From Burkholderiales bacterium RIFCSPLOWO2_12_FULL_61_40 (GTDB lineage Bacteria > Pseudomonadota > Gammaproteobacteria > Burkholderiales > Burkholderiaceae_C), in NCBI GenBank assembly GCA_001770935.1, contig MESI01000127.1:84895-138570 (forward strand): 53,676 nucleotides of DNA, in the 5' to 3' direction. The translations under genes were made by a program, and so were the position numbers. Shown piece after piece: positions 35,543 through 44,475 of the stretch (the first letter of the stretch is position 1; every line of letters starts with the position of its first letter). Under the pieces are notes generated by a model. That model searched no databases. It worked only from the letters and a program-made list of their open reading frames with translations, and was not told the DNA's origin.

Positions 35543-36463
35543 ATGAGCATTGGACAGTTTGCGTACGCCAACAACAGCAACCGATTTTTGGCCGCCCCCG
35601 CGTTGCAGGACCACGCGTTTGCGGTGGCGGGCGTGCCCTTTGACGGGGCGGTGACCAACCGGCCGGGCGCCCGTTTTGGACCCCAGGAAATCCGCCGCGC
35701 CTCGCTCATGCTGTGTGATGGCTTGCACCCGGTGTTCCATGTGACGCCTTTGGGCGTGTTGGGCGATGCCCAGGACATGCGCTTGCCCAATGCGTCGCCC
35801 CTGGCGGACGTTCGGGCCGAGATTGAACGGCAGGCCTCCGCGCTGATGGCCGCCCACCACTGCGTGTTCATCGGCGGAGACCATTCCGTCACCTTGCCGC
35901 TGCTGCGGGCCGCCAAGGCCAGGCACGGCGAACTGGCCTTGGTTCATTTTGATGCCCATTGCGACACCTGGGAAGACCACTTTGGCGAGCCCTCCGGCCA
36001 CGGTACCTGGACCTACGAGGCGATTCAAGAGGGGCTGGTGAGCGCAGCGCACACGGTGCAAATTGGCTTGCGCTCCAGCGGTGCGCGCGCGGCCCGCGAA
36101 TACGTGAAAGACCAGGGGGGGCTGATTTACACCGCCCGTGAGCTGCGGGGCAAGGACGGCAGTGGCCTGTATTCCCTGATCGAGGATATCAAGGCGCGCA
36201 TCGGTGAGCGGCCCTGTTACCTGACCCTGGACATCGATTGCCTGGACCCCGCTTTTGCCCCTGGTACCGGAACCCCCGAGCCGGGCGGCATGAGCAGCTC
36301 CCAGGTGTTGACTTTCCTTGAAGAGCTGGCGCCTTTGCATTGGATTGGCATGGACTGTGTGGAGGTGGCGCCCGCGTATGACCATGCCGAACTCACCAGC
36401 ACCGCTGCGGCCACCTTCATCTGGACTTACCTGTGCGCCCAGGTGGCCAAACTTGCCCTGTGA
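35543..36463 (+). CDS. speB: agmatinase / ureohydrolase family protein
   Basis: 306-aa binuclear-manganese ureohydrolase. Metal ligands: His114 (GGDHS), Asp137-His139-Asp141 (DAHCDT) and Asp230-Asp232 (DIDCLDP). Agmatinase (agmatine to putrescine + urea) is the best call because putrescine catabolic genes follow; guanidinobutyrase (4-guanidinobutyrate to GABA) is a real alternative that would also fit, since GABA is used in the same cluster. AAAGG precedes the ATG at 35543. puuB starts 21 bp after its stop, so the two are co-transcribed. Confidence 0.86.
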   Translation: MSIGQFAYANNSNRFLAAPALQDHAFAVAGVPFDGAVTNRPGARFGPQEIRRASLMLCDGLHPVFHVTPLGVLGDAQDMRLPNASPLADVRAEIERQASALMAAHHCVFIGGDHSVTLPLLRAAKARHGELALVHFDAHCDTWEDHFGEPSGHGTWTYEAIQEGLVSAAHTVQIGLRSSGARAAREYVKDQGGLIYTARELRGKDGSGLYSLIEDIKARIGERPCYLTLDIDCLDPAFAPGTGTPEPGGMSSSQVLTFLEELAPLHWIGMDCVEVAPAYDHAELTSTAAATFIWTYLCAQVAKLAL

Positions 36464-36484
36464 ACCTTCACAAAAGACCGCACC

Positions 36485-37786
36485 ATGTTGCTTGACTCCG
36501 ATACCCAGCTGAACCAGAACAGTTACTACGAAGCCACAGTGCAGCGGGACCCCGTGCAACCACCGCTGCAAGGCGATCTGCAATGCGATGTGGTGGTGGT
36601 GGGTGCCGGGTTTGCGGGGCTGTCAGCGGCCATTGAGCTGGCACAACGGGGCTACAAGGTGGTGGTGCTGGAGGCGGACCGCGTGTGCAGCGGGGCGTCG
36701 GGGCGCAACGGCGGGCAGGTCATTGTGGGTTATGCCTGCGGCCAGGAGCCCTTTGAACAACAGCTGGGTAAGGCGCAGGCCCGGCTTGCCTGGGATATGT
36801 CCCTGGAGGCCATTGACCTGATCGACGAGCGCATTGCCCAGTTCCAGATCGCCTGTGACCGGGTGCACGGTTACCTGTATGTGGCGGACTCCCCGCGCAA
36901 GGCCCGTGCCCTGGAGGCCGAGATGCAGGCGCTGCAGCAGAACTACGGCCTGGCGGTGGACTTCAAGACTGGCGCGGCGGCACAGCACTACATCGAGAGC
37001 CCGCTGTATTACGCGGCGGCCTATGAGAAAAAATCGGGCCATTTGCACCCCTTGAAGTTTGGGCTCGGACTGGCCCAGGCCGCCCGCGAACTGGGTGTGC
37101 AGATATTCGAATACTCCGCGGTGGTCGAAATGCGCCGGGGCAGCCGTTTGACCGCCGTGACGGCCAGGGGCTCGGTCACGGCCGAGTTTGGCGTGTTGGC
37201 TGGCAACTGCACATTGGGGGAATATGGCCCGAAAGTAGCACCGGAAATTGCACCGCGCGTCATGCCGGTGGGCACCTACATCATTGGCACAGGCCCTTTG
37301 ACGGCAGCGCTGTGCAGGAGTCTGATACCCAGCAATGCGGCGGTGTGTGACAACAATTTCATTCTGGATTATTTCCGTTTCAGCGCCGACCACCGCATGC
37401 TGTTTGGTGGGCGGGTGAGTTATTCCGCCCGCACTCCCTCGGACCTGCAAGCCACCATGGCCGAGCGCATGGGCGATGTTTTTCCGGCCCTCCAGGGGGT
37501 ACCTGTGGAGTTTGTCTGGGGCGGCTTTGTGGACATCAGCATGAACCGGGCTCCCGACTTTGGCCGCCTGGGCGATAACCTGTACTACCTGCAAGGTTTC
37601 AGCGGCCATGGCGTGGCGCTCACCGGGCTGGCGGGACGGGTGGTGGCGCAGGCCGTTGCGGGCCAGGCCGAGCGCTTTGACGTGTTCGCCAAAATTCAGC
37701 ACCGCAAGTTTCCGGGTGGGCCCTTGCTGCGCACGCCCAGCCTGGTGCTGGGAATGCTGTACCACCGCTTGCGCGACGCGTTTTAA
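36485..37786 (+). CDS. puuB: gamma-glutamylputrescine oxidoreductase (FAD-dependent)
   Basis: 433-aa DAO-family flavoprotein. The N-terminal Rossmann motif VVVVGAGFAGLSAAIELA is followed by LEADRVCSGASGRNGGQV, the region that carries covalent or tight FAD in relatives; YYLQGFSGHGVALTGLAG is the conserved C-terminal FAD contact. It oxidises gamma-glutamylputrescine to the aminobutyraldehyde. The presence of puuA, puuC and puuD nearby fixes the assignment within a broad family. Its stop TAA and the stop of the MocR gene on the other strand share the same TTAA (37783-37786). Confidence 0.87.
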   Translation: MLLDSDTQLNQNSYYEATVQRDPVQPPLQGDLQCDVVVVGAGFAGLSAAIELAQRGYKVVVLEADRVCSGASGRNGGQVIVGYACGQEPFEQQLGKAQARLAWDMSLEAIDLIDERIAQFQIACDRVHGYLYVADSPRKARALEAEMQALQQNYGLAVDFKTGAAAQHYIESPLYYAAAYEKKSGHLHPLKFGLGLAQAARELGVQIFEYSAVVEMRRGSRLTAVTARGSVTAEFGVLAGNCTLGEYGPKVAPEIAPRVMPVGTYIIGTGPLTAALCRSLIPSNAAVCDNNFILDYFRFSADHRMLFGGRVSYSARTPSDLQATMAERMGDVFPALQGVPVEFVWGGFVDISMNRAPDFGRLGDNLYYLQGFSGHGVALTGLAGRVVAQAVAGQAERFDVFAKIQHRKFPGGPLLRTPSLVLGMLYHRLRDAF

Positions 37787-39270
37787 GCGCCGGTGGGCGG
37801 CGTAAGGCGGTTGATCTCCACCAGCAGGGTGTGGGCCAGCACCGGTCCCCAGCGTTCGATTTCCGCCAGCGGTGCGTACCCGTAGCCGATAACCAGGCCC
37901 TTGGCATCCTTGCGCTCCAGGCAATACGCCGACAGTGCACGCACCGTGAGCCCCTGGTCCGCCAGGCGCTGGGCCAGGGCCTTGTCATCCAGGGTATTGG
38001 GCAAGCGCACGCACAGGTGCAGGCCTTGCTCGGCCCCCGTGATCTGGGCCTGCTCTCCTAGGCAGGGCTGCAGCGCCTGCAGCAGGCACTGGCGGCGCTG
38101 GGCATAACTTTGGCGTGCCCGGCGCAGGGCGCTGGCAAAGTGGCCCAGCTCAATGAACTCCGCCAGCGCCGCCTGCAAGGGCATCTGGCCGGGGCGGTTC
38201 AGGTCGTAGTGGGCTTGTTTAAAGGCCGACACCAGGCGCTTGGGCACCACCAGGTAGCCCAGCTTCAGCCCCGGATAGAGCACCTTGGAGAACGAGCCCA
38301 GGTACAGCACACGCTGGTCCTTGTCCAGCCCCGCCAGCGAGGACAGCGGCGGTCCGCTGAAACGGAATTCGCTGTCGTAGTCGTCCTCCAGAACCCAGGC
38401 GTTGTGGGTTCTGGCAATGGACAAAATGTGTTGTCTGCGTGCCAGCGACATCACGGCGCCCGTGGGATATTGGTGGGACGGGGTGGTGTAAATCAGGCGC
38501 GGCGGGTGTTTTTCATCAGCGGCGCAAGGAGCTATGCCATGCTGGTCCACCCGCACCGGATGGGCGCGTAGACCGGTGGCCATAAAGGCCTTCACCGCGC
38601 CCCAGTAGGCCGGGTCTTCCAGCCAGACGGTGTCGCCATGGTCGGCCAGCAACTGCGCGCACAACTCCAGCGATTGCTGGGTTCCGCTGGTGATGATGAC
38701 CTGGTCTGCCTCCAGCGGCACGCTGCGAAACACGCGCAGGTAGTCCGCCACGGCACGGCGCAGGGGGGCGTGGCCACCGGAGTCGCTGTAGTCCAGCATC
38801 TCGGGGTAGGTCATGCGCCAGTGTTTGTTTTGCAGGCGTTGCCACAGCGCCACCGGGAACGCGCTGAAGTCGGCAATGCCGGGCGTAAAAGGCTGGATTT
38901 CCAGTTGGGTGGCGCAAAAGGTGGACGACAGGGCGGTGCCCCGCTTCGACAAATCGGCAACATGGGAGGGGGCATGGGGTGCACGCATGCGGGCCGCGGC
39001 CTTGGGCAGGTTGTCGTTCACATAGGTGCCACTGCCTACCCGGCTGACCAGGTAACCCTCCACGCTCAGTTGGCTGAGTGCAGCGACGACGGTATTGCGC
39101 GAAAGGTTCAAATCCGTAGTCAGCTCCCGGCTGGAAGGGAGCCGGTCGCCTGCGGCCAATTTGCCATCGAGCATGGCCCTGCGCAAGGCCTCGTAGAGCT
39201 GGCGATGCAAGGGCATGTTGTCCTGTAAGCTCAGGCGCGCCATCTCGGTTAACAAGAGTTCTGACAGCAT
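37783..39270 (-). CDS. MocR/GabR-type transcriptional regulator (GntR-HTH plus aminotransferase fold)
   Basis: 495-aa fusion: winged helix (about residues 15-80: PLHRQLYEALRRAMLDG, then LPSSRELTTDLNLSRNTVV) and a PLP-binding fold-type I domain (about 110-490) with YTTPSHQYPTG, EDDYDSEF and SFSKVLYPGLKLGY, where the Lys of SFSK should hold PLP. GabR-like members bind PLP plus GABA and activate GABA genes, so this is the probable local regulator of the polyamine/GABA island. The ATG at 39270 has GGAAAG upstream; an ATG at 39300 has no ribosome-binding site. It sits divergent from puuD with a palindrome between them. Confidence 0.88.
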   Translation of the reverse strand: MLSELLLTEMARLSLQDNMPLHRQLYEALRRAMLDGKLAAGDRLPSSRELTTDLNLSRNTVVAALSQLSVEGYLVSRVGSGTYVNDNLPKAAARMRAPHAPSHVADLSKRGTALSSTFCATQLEIQPFTPGIADFSAFPVALWQRLQNKHWRMTYPEMLDYSDSGGHAPLRRAVADYLRVFRSVPLEADQVIITSGTQQSLELCAQLLADHGDTVWLEDPAYWGAVKAFMATGLRAHPVRVDQHGIAPCAADEKHPPRLIYTTPSHQYPTGAVMSLARRQHILSIARTHNAWVLEDDYDSEFRFSGPPLSSLAGLDKDQRVLYLGSFSKVLYPGLKLGYLVVPKRLVSAFKQAHYDLNRPGQMPLQAALAEFIELGHFASALRRARQSYAQRRQCLLQALQPCLGEQAQITGAEQGLHLCVRLPNTLDDKALAQRLADQGLTVRALSAYCLERKDAKGLVIGYGYAPLAEIERWGPVLAHTLLVEINRLTPPTGA

Positions 39271-39318
39271 GAAGTTGGCTTTCCGGGTTCTGAAGTGCAT
39301 TCAAAATTAAAAGGAGCA

Positions 39319-39332
39319 CCACTTTAAAGTGG
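39319..39332. promoter_or_regulatory. palindrome between the MocR gene and puuD, candidate operator
   Basis: CCACTTTAAAGTGG is a perfect 14-bp palindrome 49 bp upstream of the MocR start and 79 bp upstream of puuD, where a divergent regulator would bind. Confidence 0.42.
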
Positions 39333-39410
39333 CACCTTGCCGTTGCCGTAACTGGCTCCCACAGGAAACCAATTCTGCCTGACAATCACACAAAGAATAC
39401 GGAGACAACG

Positions 39411-40193
39411 ATGAAAAAGCCGCCATGTATGGTGTGGCTGCCTGTGGACCATCGCAACTTGGGCGAGGGCGATCAGGCGATGCCTTTTTTGATCCTGGGC
39501 GATAAATATGCGCGTGCTGTCAAGGCCCATGCAGGCGCTGAACCCGTCATGTTCCCCTTGGCACAGGCCGACCAGGTCGAAGACCTGTTGGCGATGGTGG
39601 ACGGCGTCATGTTGACCGGATCCCCCTCCAATATTCACCCCTCCCATTTTGGCGAGTCTGTGGCCGACACCGCCTTGCCGCTGGATGCCCACCGGGATGC
39701 ACTCACACTGGCCTTGGTCAGGGCCTGCGTGGCCGGATCGGTTCCCCTGTTGGGGGTGTGCCGTGGCTTTCAGGAAATCAATGTGGCTTTGGGAGGCTCT
39801 TTGGTGCAGCAGGTCCACGATGTGCCCGGAATGATGGACCACCGCGAGCCAAGAAACCAACCGTCTGTAGAACAATATGCCGCACGGCATGCAGTGCGCT
39901 TGGTGGCGGATTCCGTGTTGGCACAGTGGGCAGGGTCTGGTACGGCCCAGGTGAACTCGCTGCATGGTCAAGGGGTAGGGCGCCTGGCACCAGGATTATG
40001 TGCTTTGGCCCACGCGCCGGACGGCTTGGTGGAAGCCTTCGAGGTGCAGGGTGCAACAACCTTTGCCTATGCTGTGCAATGGCACCCTGAGTGGCGCACC
40101 GCAGAGAATTCCTTCCACACGGCCTTGTTCAAGGCCTTTGGCGAGGCCTGTCGTGCAAGGCAGGCTGCCCGGATTTCGTCAATCAATGTGTAA
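39411..40193 (+). CDS. puuD: gamma-glutamyl-gamma-aminobutyrate hydrolase
   Basis: 260-aa class I glutamine amidotransferase-like hydrolase that splits gamma-glutamyl-GABA into glutamate and GABA. Catalytic triad visible: Cys117 (GVCRGFQEINVALGG), His225 and Glu227 (QWHPEW). VDGVMLTGSPSNIHP and NSLHGQGV are PuuD hallmarks. GGAGA lies upstream of the ATG. First gene of the rightward unit and 30 bp before puuA. Confidence 0.94.
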   Translation: MKKPPCMVWLPVDHRNLGEGDQAMPFLILGDKYARAVKAHAGAEPVMFPLAQADQVEDLLAMVDGVMLTGSPSNIHPSHFGESVADTALPLDAHRDALTLALVRACVAGSVPLLGVCRGFQEINVALGGSLVQQVHDVPGMMDHREPRNQPSVEQYAARHAVRLVADSVLAQWAGSGTAQVNSLHGQGVGRLAPGLCALAHAPDGLVEAFEVQGATTFAYAVQWHPEWRTAENSFHTALFKAFGEACRARQAARISSINV

Positions 40194-40223
40194 GAGTGCT
40201 GCCGACGCAGCGAGGAGCTTGGT

Positions 40224-41591
40224 ATGAGTGAATCAAAAACAATGACCTTTAACGATCTGGAGCAATGGCTGAATGAACGGCGGGTGACTGAGGTGGAGTG
40301 CCTGGTACCCGACTTGACCGGTGTGGCCCGCGGGAAAATTCTGCCCCGTGCCAAGTTCACCGAAGACCGTGGCATGCGCTTGCCCCAAGCCATTGTCGCC
40401 ATGGGGGTGACTGGCGAGTTCCCGGAGAGCGGGCCGTATTACGATGTGATCGACCCCACGGACAAGGACATGCAGCTGCGTCCCGACCCGTCTTCGGTGC
40501 GCATCGTGCCCTGGGCGGTGGACCCGACCGCCCAGGTGATTCATGACTGCTTCGACCACGAAGGCAAGCTGGTGCCTTTTGCGCCGCGCAGCGTGCTGCG
40601 CCGCGTGTGCGATTTGTTTGCCGCCGATGGCCTGCAACCGATTGTGGCGCCCGAGTTGGAGTTTTATCTGACCGCACGCAATACCGATCCCAATACCCTC
40701 TTGCGTGCCCCGGTGGGACGCAGTGGCCGGGCCGAAACGTCGCGTCAGGCCTACAGCATTGATGCGGTGAACGAGTTTGACCCCTTGTTTGAAGAGATCT
40801 ACGACTACTGCGACAAGATGGCGTTGAACGTGGACACGCTCATTCACGAGGTGGGTGCGGGCCAGATGGAAATCAACTTCTTCCACAGCCAGCCGCTGGG
40901 ACTGGCCGACGAAGTGTTCTTTTTCAAGCGCACCGTGCGCGAAGCGGCGCTGCGCCACGACATGTACGCCACCTTCATGGCCAAACCCATTGCCAGCGAG
41001 CCTGGCAGCGCCATGCATGTGCACCAAAGCCTGCTGGAGGTGGCCAGCGGCAAGAATGTGTTTAGCAACGAAGATGGCACGCCATCGGAAACTTTTATGC
41101 ATTACATCGGGGGCTTGCAGCGCTACATCCCGGCGGCCATGGTGCTGGTGGCCCCGTATGTCAATAGTTACCGGCGTCTGTCGCGCAATACGGCAGCCCC
41201 CATCAACATTGAATGGGGGTATGACAACCGCACCGTGGGCATTCGTTCCCCCATTTCGTCGCCGGTGGCGCGGCGTGTTGAAAACCGCGTGATTGGCGCG
41301 GATGCCAACCCCTATGTGGCCATGGCCATGACGTTGGCATGCGGCTACCTGGGTATCAAGAACAAGATCAAACCCAAGCCCGAAATGAAGGGGGATGCCT
41401 ACCTGTCCCCGTATGCGCTGCCGCGCAGCCTGGGTGAGGCGCTGGACTGGTTGCGCAAGGAGACCGACTTGCACGAGATATTGGGCAAGGAGTTCATCAC
41501 CGTCTATTCAGAGATCAAGGAACTCGAATTCGACGAGTTCATGAAGGTCATTTCTCCCTGGGAACGTGAGCACCTCCTGCTCCACGTTTAA
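40224..41591 (+). CDS. puuA: gamma-glutamylputrescine synthetase (GS family)
   Basis: 455-aa glutamine-synthetase-fold ligase joining glutamate and putrescine with ATP. GS blocks: VECLVPDLTGVARGKILPR, PELEFYL, EVGAGQMEINF, AMHVHQSL, APYVNSYRRL, NNRTVGIR and RRVENRVIGADANPY. The lack of the GlnA adenylylation loop and the neighbours puuB, puuC and puuD support PuuA rather than ordinary glutamine synthetase. GAGGAGC precedes the ATG. A second, more distant GS-like enzyme lies at 50546. Confidence 0.93.
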   Translation: MSESKTMTFNDLEQWLNERRVTEVECLVPDLTGVARGKILPRAKFTEDRGMRLPQAIVAMGVTGEFPESGPYYDVIDPTDKDMQLRPDPSSVRIVPWAVDPTAQVIHDCFDHEGKLVPFAPRSVLRRVCDLFAADGLQPIVAPELEFYLTARNTDPNTLLRAPVGRSGRAETSRQAYSIDAVNEFDPLFEEIYDYCDKMALNVDTLIHEVGAGQMEINFFHSQPLGLADEVFFFKRTVREAALRHDMYATFMAKPIASEPGSAMHVHQSLLEVASGKNVFSNEDGTPSETFMHYIGGLQRYIPAAMVLVAPYVNSYRRLSRNTAAPINIEWGYDNRTVGIRSPISSPVARRVENRVIGADANPYVAMAMTLACGYLGIKNKIKPKPEMKGDAYLSPYALPRSLGEALDWLRKETDLHEILGKEFITVYSEIKELEFDEFMKVISPWEREHLLLHV

Positions 41592-41624
41592 GGCCCGTAT
41601 ACCCACCCTTACCGGAAACATCGT

Positions 41625-43022
41625 ATGAACACCGTTGTCGATACCAGGCTGATCCAATCCATGGACAGCGCCCACTTTTTGCACCCTTTCACCGACTTCA
41701 AGGACCTCAATGCGCGGGGTGCCCGTGTCATGACCCGGGCCGAGGATATTTATGTCTGGGATTCCGAGGGCAAACGGGTGCTGGATGCCATGAGTGGTTT
41801 GTGGTGTGTCAATGTGGGTTATGGACGCAAGGAACTGGCCGACGCCGCCCACCAGCAAATGATGACGCTGCCTTACTACAACAGCTTCTTCCAGACCACC
41901 AATGTGCCTGCCGCCCAACTGGCGGCCAAGCTGGCATCATTGGCGCCCACAGTGGGGGACCGCAGCTTCAAGCATGTGTTCTATTCCTCCAGCGGCAGCG
42001 AAAGCAATGACTCCAACGTGCGCATGGTGCGCCGGTACTGGGATCTGTTGGGCCAACCCCAGCGCAAGGTCATCATCAGCCGCCTGAATGCCTACCACGG
42101 CAGCACCATGGCGGGGGCCTCGCTGGGCGGCATGAGTGGCATGCATGCCCAGGGGGATCTGCCTATTCCCAACATCACACACATCGGGCAGCCCTACTTT
42201 TTTGAAAACGGTCTTCCTGGCGAAAGTGCTGCGGATTTTGGAGTCCGCGCAGCGGGCTGGCTGGAAGAAAAGATTTTGGAGCTGGGTGCCGACAAGGTGG
42301 CGGCCTTTATTGCCGAGCCCTTGCAGGGCGCGGGTGGCGTGATCATCCCACCGGATACCTATTGGCCCGAAATCCAGCGCATCGTGGACCAATACGGCAT
42401 TCTGCTGATCAGCGACGAAGTGATCTGTGCGTTTGGCCGCCTGGGACACTGGTTTGCCTATGAAAAATTTGGCTATAAACCCGATCTGGTGACCTTTGCC
42501 AAGGCCGTTACCAGTGGTTACATCCCATTGGGCGGTGTGATGGTGGGCAACCGGGTTGCCAAGGTGCTCATAGAGCAAGGTGGTGAGTTCAACCATGGCT
42601 ACACCTACAGCGGCCACCCCGTGGCCTGTGCGGTGGCCTTGGCCAATATCGAGATCATGGAGCGTGAGCAGCTGCCCCAAAGGGTGCATGACGACATCGG
42701 CCCGTATTTGGCGAAAAAATTTGCCGAAATTGGTGAACATCCCCTGGTGGGGCTGGCCGAAACCTGCGGATTTGTGGGAGGCATGGTGCTGGTAAAGAAC
42801 AAGTCTACCAAGGCACGCTTTGGGGACGATCAGGGCATTGGCATGGTGTGCCGTGGACACTGCTTCAGCAACGGCTTGATCATGCGTGCGGTGGGTGACC
42901 GCATGATCATTGCGCCACCGCTGACCATGACCCATGCCCAGATCGATGAAATGACAGGCTTGATTTTGAAATGCCTGGATTTGACCTACGCCGATGCCCA
43001 AAAAAATGGATGGTTGGCATAG
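41625..43022 (+). CDS. spuC: putrescine-pyruvate aminotransferase (SpuC-like class III)
   Basis: 465-aa PLP aminotransferase. HPFTDFKDLNARGARVMT, then LWCVNVGYGRKELADAA and LPYYNSFFQT, are very like Pseudomonas SpuC. PLP should sit on Lys293 (TFAKAVTSGYIPLGG); ISDEVICAFGR and GAGGVIIPPDTYWP are conserved. It moves an amino group from putrescine (or another diamine/omega-amine) to pyruvate, giving 4-aminobutyraldehyde without glutamylation. It lies 33 bp after puuA, so both putrescine routes are on one transcript. Substrate may also be beta-alanine or cadaverine. Confidence 0.88.
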   Translation: MNTVVDTRLIQSMDSAHFLHPFTDFKDLNARGARVMTRAEDIYVWDSEGKRVLDAMSGLWCVNVGYGRKELADAAHQQMMTLPYYNSFFQTTNVPAAQLAAKLASLAPTVGDRSFKHVFYSSSGSESNDSNVRMVRRYWDLLGQPQRKVIISRLNAYHGSTMAGASLGGMSGMHAQGDLPIPNITHIGQPYFFENGLPGESAADFGVRAAGWLEEKILELGADKVAAFIAEPLQGAGGVIIPPDTYWPEIQRIVDQYGILLISDEVICAFGRLGHWFAYEKFGYKPDLVTFAKAVTSGYIPLGGVMVGNRVAKVLIEQGGEFNHGYTYSGHPVACAVALANIEIMEREQLPQRVHDDIGPYLAKKFAEIGEHPLVGLAETCGFVGGMVLVKNKSTKARFGDDQGIGMVCRGHCFSNGLIMRAVGDRMIIAPPLTMTHAQIDEMTGLILKCLDLTYADAQKNGWLA

Positions 43023-43143
43023 GGATTGCGTGGATGGATATTCGGCTTGCCGGGTACTAGCATGCGGGTGGTTTTTGTTCTGTGCGGTGGGGCCGGAATA
43101 GAAAATTTTGTTTGGTCGTTATTTTGAATATCAGGAGCATAAA

Positions 43144-44274
43144 TTGGTCAAATCATTGAAAAAAAATGGGATGGGCAAGCTGTTGAATGGCTTGGCTGTC
43201 GCCGGATTGATAACGTGTGCCGCCACTTCGGCCCTTGCGCAGGAGGAAAAGGTTCTCAACATCTACAACTGGTCGGACTACATCGCAGAAGACACGATTC
43301 AGAATTTTGAAAAAGAAACCGGAATCAAGGTCCGCTACGACACCTACGACAACAATGAAATTTTGCACGCCAAGCTGGTGGCAGGCAAGTCCGGCTATGA
43401 CATCGTGGTTCCTTCGTCCACATTTGCCCGTTTGCAGATTGACGGAGGTTTGCTGACCAAACTGGACAAGTCCCAATTGCCCAACCTGAAAAACCTGGAC
43501 CCGGACATTCAGGCACAAATTGCCAATATTGACCCTGGCAATCAGCACCTGGTGAACTGGATGTGGGGCTATACAACGGTCGGTATCAACACCGCCAAAG
43601 TCAAAACGGCACTGGGCAATGAGCCCATTCCCGCCAACGTATGGGAACTGTTTTTCAATCCCAAATATGTGAGCAAGCTCAAGAGCTGTGGTGTTTCGGT
43701 GCTGGACAGTGCCACCGAAGTGCTGCCTGCCGCGCTTCACTATCTGGGCAAAGACCCCTACAGCAAAAGCGCCGCGGATTACAAGAAAGCCGGAGCTCTG
43801 TTGAAATCGGTCCGTCCCTACATCACGCTCTTTAGTTCATCTGGGTACATCAACGACATGGCCGGTGGTTCCATCTGCCTGGCTTTGGGCTGGAATGGCG
43901 ACATCAATATTGCCCGCAAGCGTGCCACTGAAGGAAAAACAGGCCAGGACATCGTGGCGTTTGTCCCCCAAAACGGCGGACTGCTGTTTTTTGACATGAT
44001 GGCCATTCCCGTGGATGCGGCGCATCCCAAGAATGCCCATGCATTCATGAACTACATCATGCGGCCGGAGGTGCATGCGTCGTTGACCAACAAGGTGAAT
44101 TACGCCAATCCCAACAAAGAATCGCGCAAGTTCATCAATCCAGATGTCGCCAAGAATCCGTCGGTGTTCCCCACCGGAGAGGAGATCGGGGTGATGGTCG
44201 CGCCCAAAGCGCTGACCAACGATGTTCGGCGCCTGGTAACCCGTACCTACACTGGATTCAAGACCGGGCTGTAA
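43144..44274 (+). CDS. potF: putrescine ABC transporter periplasmic binding protein
   Basis: 376-aa SBP of the PotD/PotF family. Signal peptide GKLLNGLAVAGLITCAATSALA, then VLNIYNWSDYIAEDTIQNFEKETGI, the diagnostic PotF opening. The start is read as TTG at 43144 with AGGAG 6 nt upstream (43133-43137); the ATG at 43171 would also give a complete signal peptide. It binds putrescine for PotGHI. A 128-bp foldback follows the stop, which may protect the potF mRNA and lower expression of the downstream genes. Confidence 0.93.
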   Translation: MVKSLKKNGMGKLLNGLAVAGLITCAATSALAQEEKVLNIYNWSDYIAEDTIQNFEKETGIKVRYDTYDNNEILHAKLVAGKSGYDIVVPSSTFARLQIDGGLLTKLDKSQLPNLKNLDPDIQAQIANIDPGNQHLVNWMWGYTTVGINTAKVKTALGNEPIPANVWELFFNPKYVSKLKSCGVSVLDSATEVLPAALHYLGKDPYSKSAADYKKAGALLKSVRPYITLFSSSGYINDMAGGSICLALGWNGDINIARKRATEGKTGQDIVAFVPQNGGLLFFDMMAIPVDAAHPKNAHAFMNYIMRPEVHASLTNKVNYANPNKESRKFINPDVAKNPSVFPTGEEIGVMVAPKALTNDVRRLVTRTYTGFKTGL

Positions 44275-44290
44275 GGTATGCAGAAACAAC

Positions 44291-44418
44291 AAATATCCCA
44301 TTTTTGAGCGGTACTGACGGGCGCATTGCGTCGTTGTTCCTCGCTTGTGTGGCCCGCCACATGGCACACCGAACGCCTTGCACTGCATCCCGCCAGCACC
44401 GCCAAAAACGGGACATTT
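44291..44418. repeat. 128-bp imperfect foldback between potF and potG
   Basis: The left arm starts AAATATCCCATTTTTG and the right arm, read on the minus strand, AAATGTCCCGTTTTTG. The outer 40 alignment columns give 32 matches of 38 with two single-base gaps; a further TGTGGC-CC-GCCACA lies at the centre. Four arm differences are A (left) against G (right), which become G-U pairs in minus-strand RNA. Confidence 0.72.
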
Positions 44419-44475
44419 AAAATTTCCGCATCCCTAAGCGCCAGGTAACCCACATTTGCTCAAGAGGATTTATTG

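Noticed and set aside
44291..44418. Riboswitch in the potF-potG gap
   Set aside because: The region is dominated by one long foldback with matching arms, and no known riboswitch consensus was recognised.
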